Assembly: GCA_900547475.1 (NCBI GenBank)
Contig: URGW01000019.1
Coordinates: 1-64,000, forward strand
DNA length: 64,000 nucleotides
Source of the DNA: an uncultured Clostridium sp.
GTDB lineage: Bacteria; Bacillota; Clostridia; Clostridiales; Clostridiaceae
Reading direction: 5' to 3'
Position numbers and translations under genes: made by a program. Each line of letters opens with the position of its first letter. Within the stretch, counting starts at the first letter, position 1. Under the pieces are notes generated by a model that was not told where the DNA came from, did not search any database, and was given only the letters and a program-made list of their open reading frames with translations. Positions 45,594 to 55,065 of the stretch are shown in pieces.

Positions 45594-45785
45594 TTAAAAG
45601 CTCGCCCCTTTTTTGTATTCAGTTATATAATTATATTATAATAATTTTAAAAAATAAAGCATAAAAATAATAAAAAAATAAGAAATATGTCGAAAGTAAA
45701 ATAAGAATGTAAGTTAAGAGTTTCTTTTTCTTAAAAGAAAATAATAAAATATTAAGATTATATTTACACAAAATGTTAATTGTTT

Positions 45786-45794
45786 TGCTATAAT
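45786..45794 (+). promoter_or_regulatory. extended -10 promoter of the Ter cluster
   Basis: TG-C-TATAAT 62 bp before the first gene; no good -35 at 17 bp (TTTACA is 20 bp away). An operator-like TTTTCTT-AA-AAGAAAA lies upstream at 45726-45741. Confidence 0.55.
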
Positions 45795-45855
45795 TAGAGA
45801 ATAATTAACTATTATAGAAAAGTAATTACCAGGTATTATAAAGGAGTATAAAGAA

Positions 45856-46968
45856 TTGAGATATTTAAATGAATATAAAAAAGATCTATTCTATAAAGAA
45901 CCAATAGAGTTTAATAAGAATTCCAATAAGGATATATTAAAATATGCAGTAGGCGCTAATTTATATATGAATGGAGAAAAAAATTTTTATGAAAAGATAA
46001 TTAATGGAGATTTTAATGAGTTAGGTACAATTTCTATTTGTTTTGAGGATGCAACTAAAGATAGTGAGGTTGAGAGTGCTGAGGATAATGTGGTTAAAAT
46101 GCTAGATAATTTAACAACGTATATTAATGAGATAGATGTTATAAATAGTATTCCACTTATTTTTTTTAGGGTAAGAAATTATAATCAATTTCTTAGATTC
46201 ACTTCAAAATTAAAAGCTGATCATTTTAAATACATTACTGGATTTATTTTTCCGAAGTTTACTACAGAAAATTCAATAGCTTATCTTGAATACACAAAGG
46301 AGCTTTCAGAAAAGTATAATGAAGTTCTATATGCTATGCCTATTTTAGAAAGTGAGGCTATTATTTATAAGGAAACTAGAATTCAAGAATTAATTAATAT
46401 AAAAGAAGTAATAAATGATTATTCAGATATTATTTTAAATATTAGAGTTGGGGGTACTGATTTTTCTTCTAAATTTGGATTGAGGAGAAGTATTGATTCA
46501 AGTATTTATAATATAAGAGTAGTCTGTGATTGTTTAATTGATATTATAAATATGTTTTTAAGAGATGGACAGGAATATGTTATTTCAGCACCAGTTTGGG
46601 AATATTTTTCTGAAGATATAAAATCTAAAGAAGTTTGTGGATTGATAAATGAAATAAAAAGTGATAAAGAAAATGGGTTTTGTGGTAAAACAATAATTCA
46701 TCCAAGTCAAATTAAATATGTAAATTCATTATATACAGTTACTTATGAGGAATATATAGATGCTAAGGTTATAATTGATTCTCATAAAGATGGAGGAGTA
46801 TTTAAGGGTTACGGTGGAAATAAGATGAATGAGGTAAAACCACACTTTAATTGGGCTAAGAAAGTTATGAGTAGAGCTGAAATCTTTGGGGTGTTAAAAG
46901 AAGGAGTATCAAATGAGGATTTATATAAGGAAGATAATTTTAGTAGTAAATCTATAGAAGTATTATAA
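45856..46968 (+). CDS. CitE-like HpcH/HpaI aldolase-family protein of the Ter cluster
   Basis: A 370-residue TIM-barrel protein of the HpcH/HpaI aldolase / citrate lyase beta family, in the branch that travels with ter genes. Clues are GTISICFEDAT (~60), the GFIFPKF strand, ILNIRVGGTDFSSKFGLRR (~195) and the C-terminal GGNKMNEVKPHFNWAKKVM. The start is TTG 45856, nine bases after AAGGAG; no nearer ATG fits. It is the first gene of a nine-gene run reaching the third TerD. In published comparative work this family is part of a predicted Ter biosynthetic module; its reaction is unproven. Confidence 0.82.
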   Translation: MRYLNEYKKDLFYKEPIEFNKNSNKDILKYAVGANLYMNGEKNFYEKIINGDFNELGTISICFEDATKDSEVESAEDNVVKMLDNLTTYINEIDVINSIPLIFFRVRNYNQFLRFTSKLKADHFKYITGFIFPKFTTENSIAYLEYTKELSEKYNEVLYAMPILESEAIIYKETRIQELINIKEVINDYSDIILNIRVGGTDFSSKFGLRRSIDSSIYNIRVVCDCLIDIINMFLRDGQEYVISAPVWEYFSEDIKSKEVCGLINEIKSDKENGFCGKTIIHPSQIKYVNSLYTVTYEEYIDAKVIIDSHKDGGVFKGYGGNKMNEVKPHFNWAKKVMSRAEIFGVLKEGVSNEDLYKEDNFSSKSIEVL

Positions 46969-46993
46969 AAAGGATATTAAAGAGGATAGAACT

Positions 46994-48151
46994 ATGAGTG
47001 TAGATATTAATATAAGAGAAAATAAATATAATTTAAATTTAAATGATTTAATAATAATGGGAAAAAGAATTAACAATAATAAAAGAAATTTTTTATTTAT
47101 AAGTAAGGTATTAGGAAAGCATATTGAAGCTAAGCCGAAGGTATGTAAAGAAATAGGCTTGAAGTTAGCTAGATTAATTTTTGATAAAGAAGAAAAAAGC
47201 TATAAAAATAATGAAAAAATATGTGTAATAGGATTTGCTGAAACAGCAACAGGATTAGGAATGGCTGTAGCATCGTATATAAAAAATTGTTATTATATCA
47301 CTACTACTAGGGAATGTATAACAGAGTTAAAATCTATTTTAAAATTTGAGGAAGAGCATTCCCATGCAACAACACATAAATGCTTTCCACTAGATAAGGA
47401 CAAGATTGTTAATTCAGAAAAAATAATTTTAGTAGATGATGAAATAACAACTGGTAAATCTATGATAAATATAATAAAAGAATTAAAAAAGGTTACTAAT
47501 GCAAAAAAATTCATTATATTAAGCATTTTAGATTGGAGAAATGAAGAGTATAGAAAGGCATATGATGAGCTAGTTAATGAAGAAAATATTAATGTAGAAG
47601 TTTTATCCTTAATATCAGGAGATATAAAAGTAAAGGATACAACTACCTATATAGATACTAATGATGAAGTAATAAATGATACTGCTGATGTTTTAAATTA
47701 TAATGTTTTAGATAGAATTGACTTAAAGACAAGCTATGAAAAAGAGGTTGAAAGCTATTTATTACATACAGGAAGGTTTGGAATTGAATTTAATGAAATA
47801 CAAGCATTAGAAAGTAAGTGTAAGGATATAGCTAATAGACTTCAAAGTTTGATTGAAAGTAATAAAAAAATATTAGTATTAGGGCATGGAGAAAATATAT
47901 ATATTCCTTGTAGAATAGCATCTTATATAAATGGAGATGTTTATTTTAAGAGTACTACAAGAAGTCCAATTTATTGTGAAGATGTTGATGGTTATCCTAT
48001 AAAAGAAAAACATGTATTTTATCATAAAGGAGTAAAGTATTATTTTTATAATAAAAGTGAAATTGAAGAAAAGTATGATAAGGTAATCTTAATAACAGAA
48101 GATGATTTAAATATTAAATTAACAAACAATATGATTATAGTAAGGGTTTAG
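46994..48151 (+). CDS. Ter-cluster phosphoribosyltransferase with TRSP domain
   Basis: A 385-residue protein with an N-terminal phosphoribosyltransferase domain (PRTase_2 type). The PRPP loop is IILVDDEITTGKSM (~150) and the substrate region is GFAETATGLGMAV. The C-terminal part (~250-385) is the TRSP domain, with TGRFGIEF, LGHGENIYIPCRIA and the eponymous STTRSPIY. It starts 25 bp after the aldolase-like gene and ends 5 bp before the next, clearly one operon. Predicted to build a ribosyl-linked, nucleoside-like product with its neighbours (literature-based inference). Confidence 0.88.
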   Translation: MSVDINIRENKYNLNLNDLIIMGKRINNNKRNFLFISKVLGKHIEAKPKVCKEIGLKLARLIFDKEEKSYKNNEKICVIGFAETATGLGMAVASYIKNCYYITTTRECITELKSILKFEEEHSHATTHKCFPLDKDKIVNSEKIILVDDEITTGKSMINIIKELKKVTNAKKFIILSILDWRNEEYRKAYDELVNEENINVEVLSLISGDIKVKDTTTYIDTNDEVINDTADVLNYNVLDRIDLKTSYEKEVESYLLHTGRFGIEFNEIQALESKCKDIANRLQSLIESNKKILVLGHGENIYIPCRIASYINGDVYFKSTTRSPIYCEDVDGYPIKEKHVFYHKGVKYYFYNKSEIEEKYDKVILITEDDLNIKLTNNMIIVRV

Positions 48152-48156
48152 AGATT

Positions 48157-49236
48157 ATGGAGAATATAAATTTAGTTAAGCATAGTTATAAAGAAGATTG
48201 TATATTTTTACTTAAAGATTTAACTGATAAAATAAAGGAAATTACAATAGAAGAAAAAGAAAAATTAATAAGAAGTGGAGTAAATTATTCGGAGATTATT
48301 TCGAAAGAAAGTATACCAAGTGAAGACATTAAAAATATATTTCTTAATATTTTAAATAGGGATAAGAAGGTAATTGCATATTATGTTGCAAAGATAGCAG
48401 AAATAATATATGGGCAAAAAGGTAATGCTTTGGTAATTGTTTCTTTAGCTAGAGCAGGAACCCCTTATGGAATACTAATTAAAAGATATTTGAAGTTTAA
48501 ATATAAAGTAGATATAACACATTATAGTATATCTATTATAAGAGGAAAGGGAATAGATGCTAATGCATTAAAATATATTTTAAGTCAACATAAAGAAGCA
48601 AATATACAGTTTGTTGATGGATGGACTGGAAAAGGTTCTATAACAAAAGAATTAAATAAATCTGTAGAGATTTTTAACAATGAAAATAAAGTTAATATAG
48701 ATAGTTCGTTAGCTGTTATTTCAGATCCAGCAAAGTTATGTAAAGTATGTGGGACAAGAGAGGATTTTGGAATAGCTACATGTTGTTTAAATTCAACAGT
48801 AAGTGGATTGATAAGTAGAACAATTCATAATGACAGGTACATTGGTAAGGAGGATTTTCATGGAGCCAAGACTCTAAATTATTTAAGAGATAAAGATTAT
48901 TCACAATATTTTATTGATGAAATAAGTAGTGAATTTAAGAATATAAGTATTGGTTATGAGGATTTGACTTTAGAAATTGAAGATAAAGATTATTCAATGA
49001 AGATTGCTAATAAGATAAGAGAACTATATGATGTTAATAATATAAATAATATTAAGTTAAGTGTAGGAGAATCAGCTAGAGTTTTATTAAGAAGAGACCC
49101 TAGAGTTATATTAGTTAAAAATAAGAATGATAAAAATGTAGAGCATATACTTAAATTAGCAGAGGAAAAAGGAGTAAAAGTTATTGAATATAAAGATAGT
49201 GATTATAATTGTATTTCAATAATTAATGAAAAATAA
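48157..49236 (+). CDS. StiP/PRTase-like protein with C-terminal PELOTA domain
   Basis: A 359-residue protein of the StiP family (once called a cysteine protease, now viewed as PRTase-like). The core has SLARAGTPYGILIKRY (~92), HYSISIIRGKGID and FVDGWTGKGSI (~155), a Cys cluster CKVCGTR with CC, and NSTVSGLISRT. The C-terminal ~65 residues are a PELOTA_1 RNA-binding-like domain (VGESARVLLRRDPRVILVK). It lies 5 bp after the PRTase gene and is followed with no gap by the HAD gene. Part of the predicted Ter metabolite module; chemistry unknown. Confidence 0.87.
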   Translation: MENINLVKHSYKEDCIFLLKDLTDKIKEITIEEKEKLIRSGVNYSEIISKESIPSEDIKNIFLNILNRDKKVIAYYVAKIAEIIYGQKGNALVIVSLARAGTPYGILIKRYLKFKYKVDITHYSISIIRGKGIDANALKYILSQHKEANIQFVDGWTGKGSITKELNKSVEIFNNENKVNIDSSLAVISDPAKLCKVCGTREDFGIATCCLNSTVSGLISRTIHNDRYIGKEDFHGAKTLNYLRDKDYSQYFIDEISSEFKNISIGYEDLTLEIEDKDYSMKIANKIRELYDVNNINNIKLSVGESARVLLRRDPRVILVKNKNDKNVEHILKLAEEKGVKVIEYKDSDYNCISIINEK

Positions 49237-50004
49237 ATGGATAAGATATTTTTTATTACAGATTTAGATAGAACAATAATACATTCTAAACATATAGGCT
49301 ATAAATGTGTTGAAAAACTTGGTGATAGAGAAATAACATATATGACTGATTATGCTTATGAGAAGTTACATGAGTTATTAAAGAGAGAAGAGTTTATTTT
49401 TATACCGTGCACTATGAGAAATATTAATCAAACATTAAGAGTTGATTTTATAAGAAGTTATAATCCCAAAATTATAATATGTACAAATGGAGCTCAAATT
49501 TACATTGATGGAAAGCTTGATGAAGTTTGGGACAAGCAAATGAAAGCTTTATGTGATAAAGATGAATTAAATAAAAATATTAGATATCTTGAAAATTTAA
49601 AAGAAGAATATAAGGAACTTATAGGGATTATAGAAGTAAGGAATATTGAAGATTTTTATATTACTGTAAAGTGCGTAGATTCACATGAGGCAGATAAATT
49701 TTACAATATAATAAGTAATAGCTTTGATAAAAGTATTAATGTTTTAAAAATAGAAGCTAAAATATTTATTATTCATAATAGAATAAATAAGGTATATGCT
49801 GTGGATTATATTATTGAAAAGTTTAATATAAAGAAATTAATTACATCTGGTGATACAGATGTTGATAAAGAATTTACAAGTAGAGGAATAGCAATTTTAC
49901 CTAAGCATAGTTCTTTCAAGCATGAAAAAGCTATAATAACAGAAAGAAACAAAATACACGCTACAGAAGAAATTTTAGATTATATAGAAGAGATTATTGA
50001 ATAA
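49237..50004 (+). CDS. HAD-family phosphatase of the Ter cluster
   Basis: A 255-residue haloacid-dehalogenase-fold hydrolase. Motif I is TDLDRT (nucleophile D9, D11), the cap region follows, and motif IV is SGDTDVDKEF near residue 210. This Cof-like layout suggests a sugar- or nucleotide-phosphate substrate. Its ATG follows the previous stop directly and has no ribosome site of its own, so it depends on translational coupling. It is placed to dephosphorylate the product of the two PRTase-type proteins (inference). Confidence 0.87.
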   Translation: MDKIFFITDLDRTIIHSKHIGYKCVEKLGDREITYMTDYAYEKLHELLKREEFIFIPCTMRNINQTLRVDFIRSYNPKIIICTNGAQIYIDGKLDEVWDKQMKALCDKDELNKNIRYLENLKEEYKELIGIIEVRNIEDFYITVKCVDSHEADKFYNIISNSFDKSINVLKIEAKIFIIHNRINKVYAVDYIIEKFNIKKLITSGDTDVDKEFTSRGIAILPKHSSFKHEKAIITERNKIHATEEILDYIEEIIE

Positions 50005-50114
50005 AAGGTAAAATTAATGTGCTAATGTAAGGAAAATGTTGAAAGGAAAGTATTAAATAGGTTAAAATTTAGAGGTAAGGTCTATTTTAAGAAAGTAAGG
50101 GGTTTATTTGTAAA

Positions 50115-51659
50115 ATGGCTGTAAGTTTGAAAAATATAACAAATTATATGTTTAGGACTATCTATGAAAGAGAAGATACATATAATAAGTTTAAGCCATA
50201 TTTTTATAGATTTATAGGTGTAGATGATAGTTCTAAATATAATGATTGTATTAAGACAATTGAAAGTAAGTTTGTAGAAGAAAAAGATAAATGTATTATA
50301 TTTGATAACTCTATTCCATTAAGTGGTGAAATGGAGTTAATTCAGTATATTTTTAATGAACTTTCTTCAATGGATGTTTATAAAATGACTGCACAAGATA
50401 TAACCATATTTGATGATTTTGAAGTGAATTTTAAATTTTTAAGTGCTTTAGAATATGTTATACCAATTGCTTGTAGCAAAGAAAACTTTTTTAATGATAA
50501 TGTGAGAAATAATTTTATAACCAAGTTAATTGTTTGGACTTATACTTATGCTAAAGATATAAAATATGATGATAGCATTAATCCAAAGTGTGTTTATTAT
50601 GGTAATATTCAAAGACATGAAATATATTTTCTAATTATGCTCTATAAAATGGGGTTTGATGTTATTTATATTAATCCGCTGAAAGAAGAGTTATGGGATG
50701 AAATTGATGATGCAGGTTTAAGTGAATGTATACAAAGTATGGAAATTTTAAGTGTTGAATCTTTTAAGGAAAGGGCTAATAGTGGAAAAATAATTGATAA
50801 TTTTGAAACTGTTACTAAGCAAATTCAAAGAGATATAGAAGAGCAGCTTTTTTCAAATACTGGAATGTTTAAGCCTTGGCAGTTTAGAAAAGGATATACA
50901 AAAAGCGTTTTATTAGACACAATATTAGAAGATATTTATATTTATTGGAATGAACCATGTAAATTGAGAAGTGGATTTAAGGTTGAAGGTAATACTGTTC
51001 AAGTTCCATGTTTCTTTAAAAAGATAGATGGAATATACAATGATGAGTTTGAATATCAAAAGTTAGTTAAATATTGTACATCATCACCAAATACTTTGGT
51101 TTTTAATGGAAGATATTTTTCAGAAGATGTGCAATTTACAGATGATATGTATCAGCTTATGTTTTGTCAACTAAGTGATGGTTCATTTGATATAGATGAA
51201 ATCAAAAAGTTACCTATATATAGGTTTTCAAAATATAGTGAAGATGTACAAAACTTTTTATTAAAAAAGTTTAATGAAACAATAAGTAGTACTGAATTAT
51301 TTAATAGAACATTTAACAAAGAAGAAATATTAAGATTATTGGTATTAGTTTTAGGATTAAATGAAAGTATTGTTAGGTTAATAGATAATTTTGACTTTAC
51401 ATCAGCTATTCCTAAAATAGTAATTTATCTTGAAGATGAAAATACCATGCCGGAATCTATGCAGATACTTTTAGGATATCTTCATACTATAGGTATTGAT
51501 ATAGTTATATTTAATCCATCAGGTTTATTTAATATTAACAATGTAATAAAGGCTGCTGCATTAAATGATTTTAGATTAGATGTTATGAAGTATGATTCAA
51601 AATATAATAATTTAATGAATTTAAAACAAGGTGTTTTTTCAAGATTTTTAAGAAGGTAA
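50115..51659 (+). CDS. yceG: YceG-family Ter-associated protein
   Basis: A 514-residue soluble protein matching the YceG family found beside TerD and TelA in Bacillus and Clostridium. Recognisable are PWQFRKGYTKSVLLDTILEDI (~255), YWNEPCKLRSGFKVEG and the Rossmann-like C-terminal half (VIYLEDENTMPESMQ, IDIVIFNPSG). Its activity is unknown. AAGGGG stands 14 bases before ATG 50115, a loose ribosome site. A 110-bp gap from the HAD gene holds no terminator. It precedes telA by 16 bp. Confidence 0.85.
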   Translation: MAVSLKNITNYMFRTIYEREDTYNKFKPYFYRFIGVDDSSKYNDCIKTIESKFVEEKDKCIIFDNSIPLSGEMELIQYIFNELSSMDVYKMTAQDITIFDDFEVNFKFLSALEYVIPIACSKENFFNDNVRNNFITKLIVWTYTYAKDIKYDDSINPKCVYYGNIQRHEIYFLIMLYKMGFDVIYINPLKEELWDEIDDAGLSECIQSMEILSVESFKERANSGKIIDNFETVTKQIQRDIEEQLFSNTGMFKPWQFRKGYTKSVLLDTILEDIYIYWNEPCKLRSGFKVEGNTVQVPCFFKKIDGIYNDEFEYQKLVKYCTSSPNTLVFNGRYFSEDVQFTDDMYQLMFCQLSDGSFDIDEIKKLPIYRFSKYSEDVQNFLLKKFNETISSTELFNRTFNKEEILRLLVLVLGLNESIVRLIDNFDFTSAIPKIVIYLEDENTMPESMQILLGYLHTIGIDIVIFNPSGLFNINNVIKAAALNDFRLDVMKYDSKYNNLMNLKQGVFSRFLRR

Positions 51660-51675
51660 GAGGAGAGAGTTACAT

Positions 51676-53001
51676 ATGAATAATAATGATAATAATATGT
51701 TTGGACAAACATTTAATGAAGATATATATGAAAATCAGCAAATAGGATATCAAAATCAACAAGGTATGTACCAAAATCAACAGATGGGATATCAAAATCA
51801 ACAAATGGGATATCAGGGTCAACCAGGAATGTATCCAAACCAACAAATGGGATATCAAGGTCAACCAGGAGTATATCCAAATCAACAAATGAATTACCAA
51901 GGTCAAATGGGAATGTATCCAAATGATAATATACAAGTTCCAAATGATAACTTTGATATGGCAACTATATCAGAATATAAACAAAGATTAAGAGGAATGA
52001 AAGAAGTTCAAGATCTTACTAGTGAAGTAGAAATTCAAAATCCTAACTCTATAGTTATGTTTGGACAAAAAGCAAGTGAAAATATATCTAAGGTTTCCGA
52101 TGAATTATTAAAATCAATGAAGTCTGTAAAATCAGAAGAAGCTAGTGAAATGCTAGTAAACTTAACTAAAATAATGGATAAATTTGATGTTAAGGAACTT
52201 GAAGGTACGGAAAAACAATCTATGTTCTCTAAAATTATGAAAGGTGTAGGTAATAGTGTAGCTAAATTATTTCAAAAATACGATACTATGGGGTATGAAG
52301 TAGAGAAGGTATATGTATTATTAAAGAAATATGAAAATGATATTAGAGAGTCAAATGCTAATTTAAAGAAATTATATGATGCTAATCTTCATTATTATCA
52401 ATTATTAGAAAAGTATATTGTTGCAGGAGAGTTAGCATTAGAAGAAATAGATTTATATATACAGCAAATATCAATGAATACTGCGATGAATCAAGAAGAA
52501 AAACAGATGTTAACTCAAAAACTTGAAATAAGTAAAGAAATGTTATCACAACGTGTATATGATCTTCAAATTGCAGAAAATGTTGCAATTCAAGCGGCGC
52601 CTATGATTCAAACTATACAAATGTCTAATTTTAATTTAATGAGAAAAATAAATTCATCATTTATAGTTACATTGCCAATATTTAAGCAATGCTTAGCACA
52701 AGCTGTTATATTAAAAAGACAAGAAATTCAAGCTAAATCAATTAAGCAGTTAGATGATAAGACTAATGAGCTTATTATGAGAAATGCTCAAAATACAGCT
52801 AGACAGTCAGTAGAGATTGCAAGAATGGCATCAGGAAGTTCAGTGGCTATTTCTACATTAGAGAAATCTTTTGAAACAATAATGAAAGGAATTGAGGATA
52901 CTAAAGCAATTCAAGAAGCAAATAGAGCACAAAGAGTAGAGAATTCAGCTAAACTCGAACAAATTAAACACTCTATGAAAAAGAATATAGCTCAGTTTTA
53001 A
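51676..53001 (+). CDS. TelA toxic-anion-resistance protein with Q-rich heptad-repeat N-terminus
   Basis: A 441-residue protein of the TelA family (YceH in Bacillus). Residues ~95-435 are the all-helical TelA domain (SKISDELLKSM-type core, QSVEIARMASG and the C-terminal MKGIEDTKAIQEANR). Residues 25-81 are nine Tyr-headed heptads of the pattern Y-x-x-Q-x-x-x, built from YQNQQMG, YQGQPGM and YPNQQMG variants, low in complexity and probably disordered. This extension is not part of the family core. GGAGAG precedes ATG 51676. Sixteen bp after yceG. TelA and TerD proteins are thought to form membrane-associated stress complexes; telluride resistance itself is not implied. Confidence 0.92.
   Translation: MNNNDNNMFGQTFNEDIYENQQIGYQNQQGMYQNQQMGYQNQQMGYQGQPGMYPNQQMGYQGQPGVYPNQQMNYQGQMGMYPNDNIQVPNDNFDMATISEYKQRLRGMKEVQDLTSEVEIQNPNSIVMFGQKASENISKVSDELLKSMKSVKSEEASEMLVNLTKIMDKFDVKELEGTEKQSMFSKIMKGVGNSVAKLFQKYDTMGYEVEKVYVLLKKYENDIRESNANLKKLYDANLHYYQLLEKYIVAGELALEEIDLYIQQISMNTAMNQEEKQMLTQKLEISKEMLSQRVYDLQIAENVAIQAAPMIQTIQMSNFNLMRKINSSFIVTLPIFKQCLAQAVILKRQEIQAKSIKQLDDKTNELIMRNAQNTARQSVEIARMASGSSVAISTLEKSFETIMKGIEDTKAIQEANRAQRVENSAKLEQIKHSMKKNIAQF
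51748..51915 (+). repeat. tandem 21-bp repeats coding TelA heptads
   Basis: Eight in-frame 21-bp units, each starting with a Tyr codon (Tyr at residues 25, 32, 39, 46, 53, 60, 67, 74). Some neighbours are nearly identical in DNA, so copy number may vary between strains. Confidence 0.85.
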
Positions 53002-53086
53002 AATAATTAAGGATAGTGAATAAAAATAGAAAAATAGGAACAATTAAAATAAATAGAAAAACTGATAAAACATACTCTGAAAAGAG

Positions 53087-53115
53087 TTGAAAATAAATTT
53101 ATTAAGTGGTATAAT
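53087..53115 (+). promoter_or_regulatory. promoter before the first terD
   Basis: -35 TTGAAA (53087-53092), 17 bp, perfect -10 TATAAT (53110-53115). It allows terD expression apart from the biosynthetic genes. Confidence 0.75.
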
Positions 53116-53178
53116 TTATCACATAAAATATTTTTTAATAGTGTTTTAAAGAGATATTTAGAGTTAGGGGGTATAAAA

Positions 53179-53805
53179 ATGGGAATTAACTTAGGTTCAA
53201 TGATGAACAATATGCGTTCTAATGCAAATGATAATGGAGTAAATGCATTAAATTTAAAAAAGAATGATGTTTTAAATCTAACAAAGAAGAATCCAGGATT
53301 AAAGAAAGTTATCTTAGGAGCTGGATGGGATGTAGCGAGTATAGGGCAAGATTTTGATTTAGATATAGCAGCATTTTTATTAAATACAAATGGAAAGGTT
53401 CAAAATATACCTGATGACGTGATATTCTTTAACAATATGCAAGGACAAGGGATTTATCTAGAAGGTGATAATAGAACTGGGGTTGGAGATGGTGATGACG
53501 AAAGAATAAGATTAGATTTAGAATCAATTTCATCACATGTTCAAAAAATAGTTTTTGTTGTTACTATACATGAAGCTCAAGCAAAAAGACAAACCTTTGG
53601 AATGGTAGAAAATTCTTATGTTAGAATTTTAGATGAGGAGCGTAATGAAAAAGAAATTTGTAGATTTAATTTAAAGGAAAATGGTTCAACAGTTACTTCA
53701 GTGATTTTTGCAGAATTATATAAAGTAAGTGGAGAATGGCAATTTAAAGCAATTGGAGAAGGAAAGATTGCCGATTTAAATGGAATTTTAGGATTATATA
53801 TGTAA
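53179..53805 (+). CDS. terD: TerD-family stress protein (first copy)
   Basis: A 208-residue calcium-binding beta-sandwich protein. After an N-terminal tail (MGINLGSMMNNM) come LNLKKNDVLNL, VILGAGWDV, the Ca2+ ligands DFDLDIAAFLL (~60) and GDNRTGVGDGDDE (~97-110), VTIHEAQAKRQTFG and FAELYKVSGEWQFKAIG. GGGGG before ATG 53179 and its own promoter indicate strong expression. It is closest to the third copy. TerD proteins bind Ca2+ and act in envelope or oxidative stress; the mechanism is unsettled. Confidence 0.95.
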   Translation: MGINLGSMMNNMRSNANDNGVNALNLKKNDVLNLTKKNPGLKKVILGAGWDVASIGQDFDLDIAAFLLNTNGKVQNIPDDVIFFNNMQGQGIYLEGDNRTGVGDGDDERIRLDLESISSHVQKIVFVVTIHEAQAKRQTFGMVENSYVRILDEERNEKEICRFNLKENGSTVTSVIFAELYKVSGEWQFKAIGEGKIADLNGILGLYM

Positions 53806-53833
53806 GGAATATGAGATTTGGAGGATGAATAAT

Positions 53834-54412
53834 ATGGCAGGAGTTTTAAATTTACAAAAAAATGATATTTTAGATTTAAGAAAGGCAGAACCAGGGTTAA
53901 AGCATGTTATGCTAGGAGCTGGATGGGATGTTGCTAAGAAGGGATTCTTTAATATAGGGCCAGATTGTGATTTAGATTTAATAGCATTATTATTAGATAA
54001 CAATGATAAATTAATAAATAGAGGTGTAATATACTTCGGAAATTTAAAAGGGGATGGAATATACTTACATGGAGATAATAGAACAGGAGCTGGTGATGGA
54101 GATGATGAAAAAATATCAGTTGATTTAGATAGATTACCAGCTCAATGTGAAAAAGTTATATTTGCTCTTAATATTTATGATGCAGTATCAAGAAAACAAA
54201 CTTTTTCTAAGATAAAAAATGCTTATATTAGAATTTTAAATGAGGATAAAGGCAATAAGGAAATTTGTAGATATAATCTATCAGAAGATGGAGGAGATAA
54301 TACAGCATTACTTTTTGCGGAATTACAAAGAGCAAGTGGAAATTGGCAATTTAAAGCTAAGGGAGAATTATTAAAAGCTACAGTTAAATCTTTAGCAGAT
54401 ATGTATAAATAG
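53834..54412 (+). CDS. terD: TerD-family stress protein (second, divergent copy)
   Basis: A ~192-residue TerD protein lacking the N-terminal tail of its neighbours. It keeps GAGWDVAKKG, DCDLDLIALLLD and GDNRTGAGDGDDE for calcium, but has an insertion (FFNIGP) before the DxD and a different C-terminal end (LLKATVKSLADMYK). The frame opens at ATG 53825, but GGAGG would then touch the ATG; ATG 53834 has proper 9-base spacing. It lies 28 bp after the first copy and 14 bp before the third, so they are one transcript. Probably a YceE/YceD-like specialised paralogue. Confidence 0.93.
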   Translation: MAGVLNLQKNDILDLRKAEPGLKHVMLGAGWDVAKKGFFNIGPDCDLDLIALLLDNNDKLINRGVIYFGNLKGDGIYLHGDNRTGAGDGDDEKISVDLDRLPAQCEKVIFALNIYDAVSRKQTFSKIKNAYIRILNEDKGNKEICRYNLSEDGGDNTALLFAELQRASGNWQFKAKGELLKATVKSLADMYK

Positions 54413-54426
54413 AGGAGGAATTAATT

Positions 54427-55056
54427 ATGGGAATTAATTTAGGTTCAGGATTTGGAAATTTAACAGGGAATACAAATAATAGTACACCAGCTGGTGGGAT
54501 TTTAAATTTAAATAAAAATGATATTTTAGATTTAACAAAAAGAAATCCAGGCTTAAAAAGAGTAATGCTTGGTGCAGGCTGGGATATTTCAAATAATGGT
54601 TCAGATTTTGACTTAGACATAGCAGCATTTTTATTAGATGCTAATAATAAATTTAATACTGTTTCGAATGTAATATTCTTTAATAATAGAGCGGGTCAAG
54701 GAATTGCTTTAGCTGGTGATAATAGAACAGGTGCTGGTGAAGGTGACGATGAAACAATAAATATAGAATTAGATAAGATTGATTCAAACATAGCAAAAAT
54801 AGTCTTTGTTGTTACAATTCACGAAGCAATGGCTAAGAGACAAACTTTTGGAATGATAAATAATTCATATGTTAGATTAGTTGATTTAGATCAAAATGGA
54901 AAAGAGTTATGTAGATTTAACTTAAAGGAAAATGGATCAACTGCTACATCTGTAATATTTGCAGAACTTAATAGGAGTGGATCAGAATGGCAGTTTAAAG
55001 CTGTTGGAGAAGGGAAGATTGCTGATTTAAATGGAGTATTAGCTTTATATCAATAG
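54427..55056 (+). CDS. terD: TerD-family stress protein (third copy)
   Basis: A 209-residue TerD protein very similar to the first copy in the core (LNLNKNDILDL, DFDLDIAAFLLD, GDNRTGAGEGDDE, VTIHEAMAKRQTFG). Its Gly/Asn/Thr-rich tail after MGINLGSG differs. AGAGGAGG precedes the ATG. The pair of near-twins flanking a divergent copy suggests an old duplication with one specialised member. Ends at the terminator at 55066, which separates it from the ATPase gene. Confidence 0.95.
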   Translation: MGINLGSGFGNLTGNTNNSTPAGGILNLNKNDILDLTKRNPGLKRVMLGAGWDISNNGSDFDLDIAAFLLDANNKFNTVSNVIFFNNRAGQGIALAGDNRTGAGEGDDETINIELDKIDSNIAKIVFVVTIHEAMAKRQTFGMINNSYVRLVDLDQNGKELCRFNLKENGSTATSVIFAELNRSGSEWQFKAVGEGKIADLNGVLALYQ

Positions 55057-55065
55057 TTAAAGAAG

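Noticed and set aside
45594..45720. c-di-GMP riboswitch before the PilZ synthase
   Set aside because: No GEMM-type conserved core or tetraloop/receptor pattern in the leader.
51748..51918. Regularly spaced repeats suggestive of a CRISPR array
   Set aside because: Units are contiguous 21-bp in-frame codon repeats with no spacers, inside a clear TelA gene.
51670..51964. Minus-strand open frames across the TelA repeat
   Set aside because: They are shadows of the 21-bp coding repeats, hydrophobic by frame shift, with no ribosome site.
53074..53088. Terminator between telA and terD (ACTCT-GAAA-AGAGT)
   Set aside because: The stem is only 5 bp and is not followed by a T-run.
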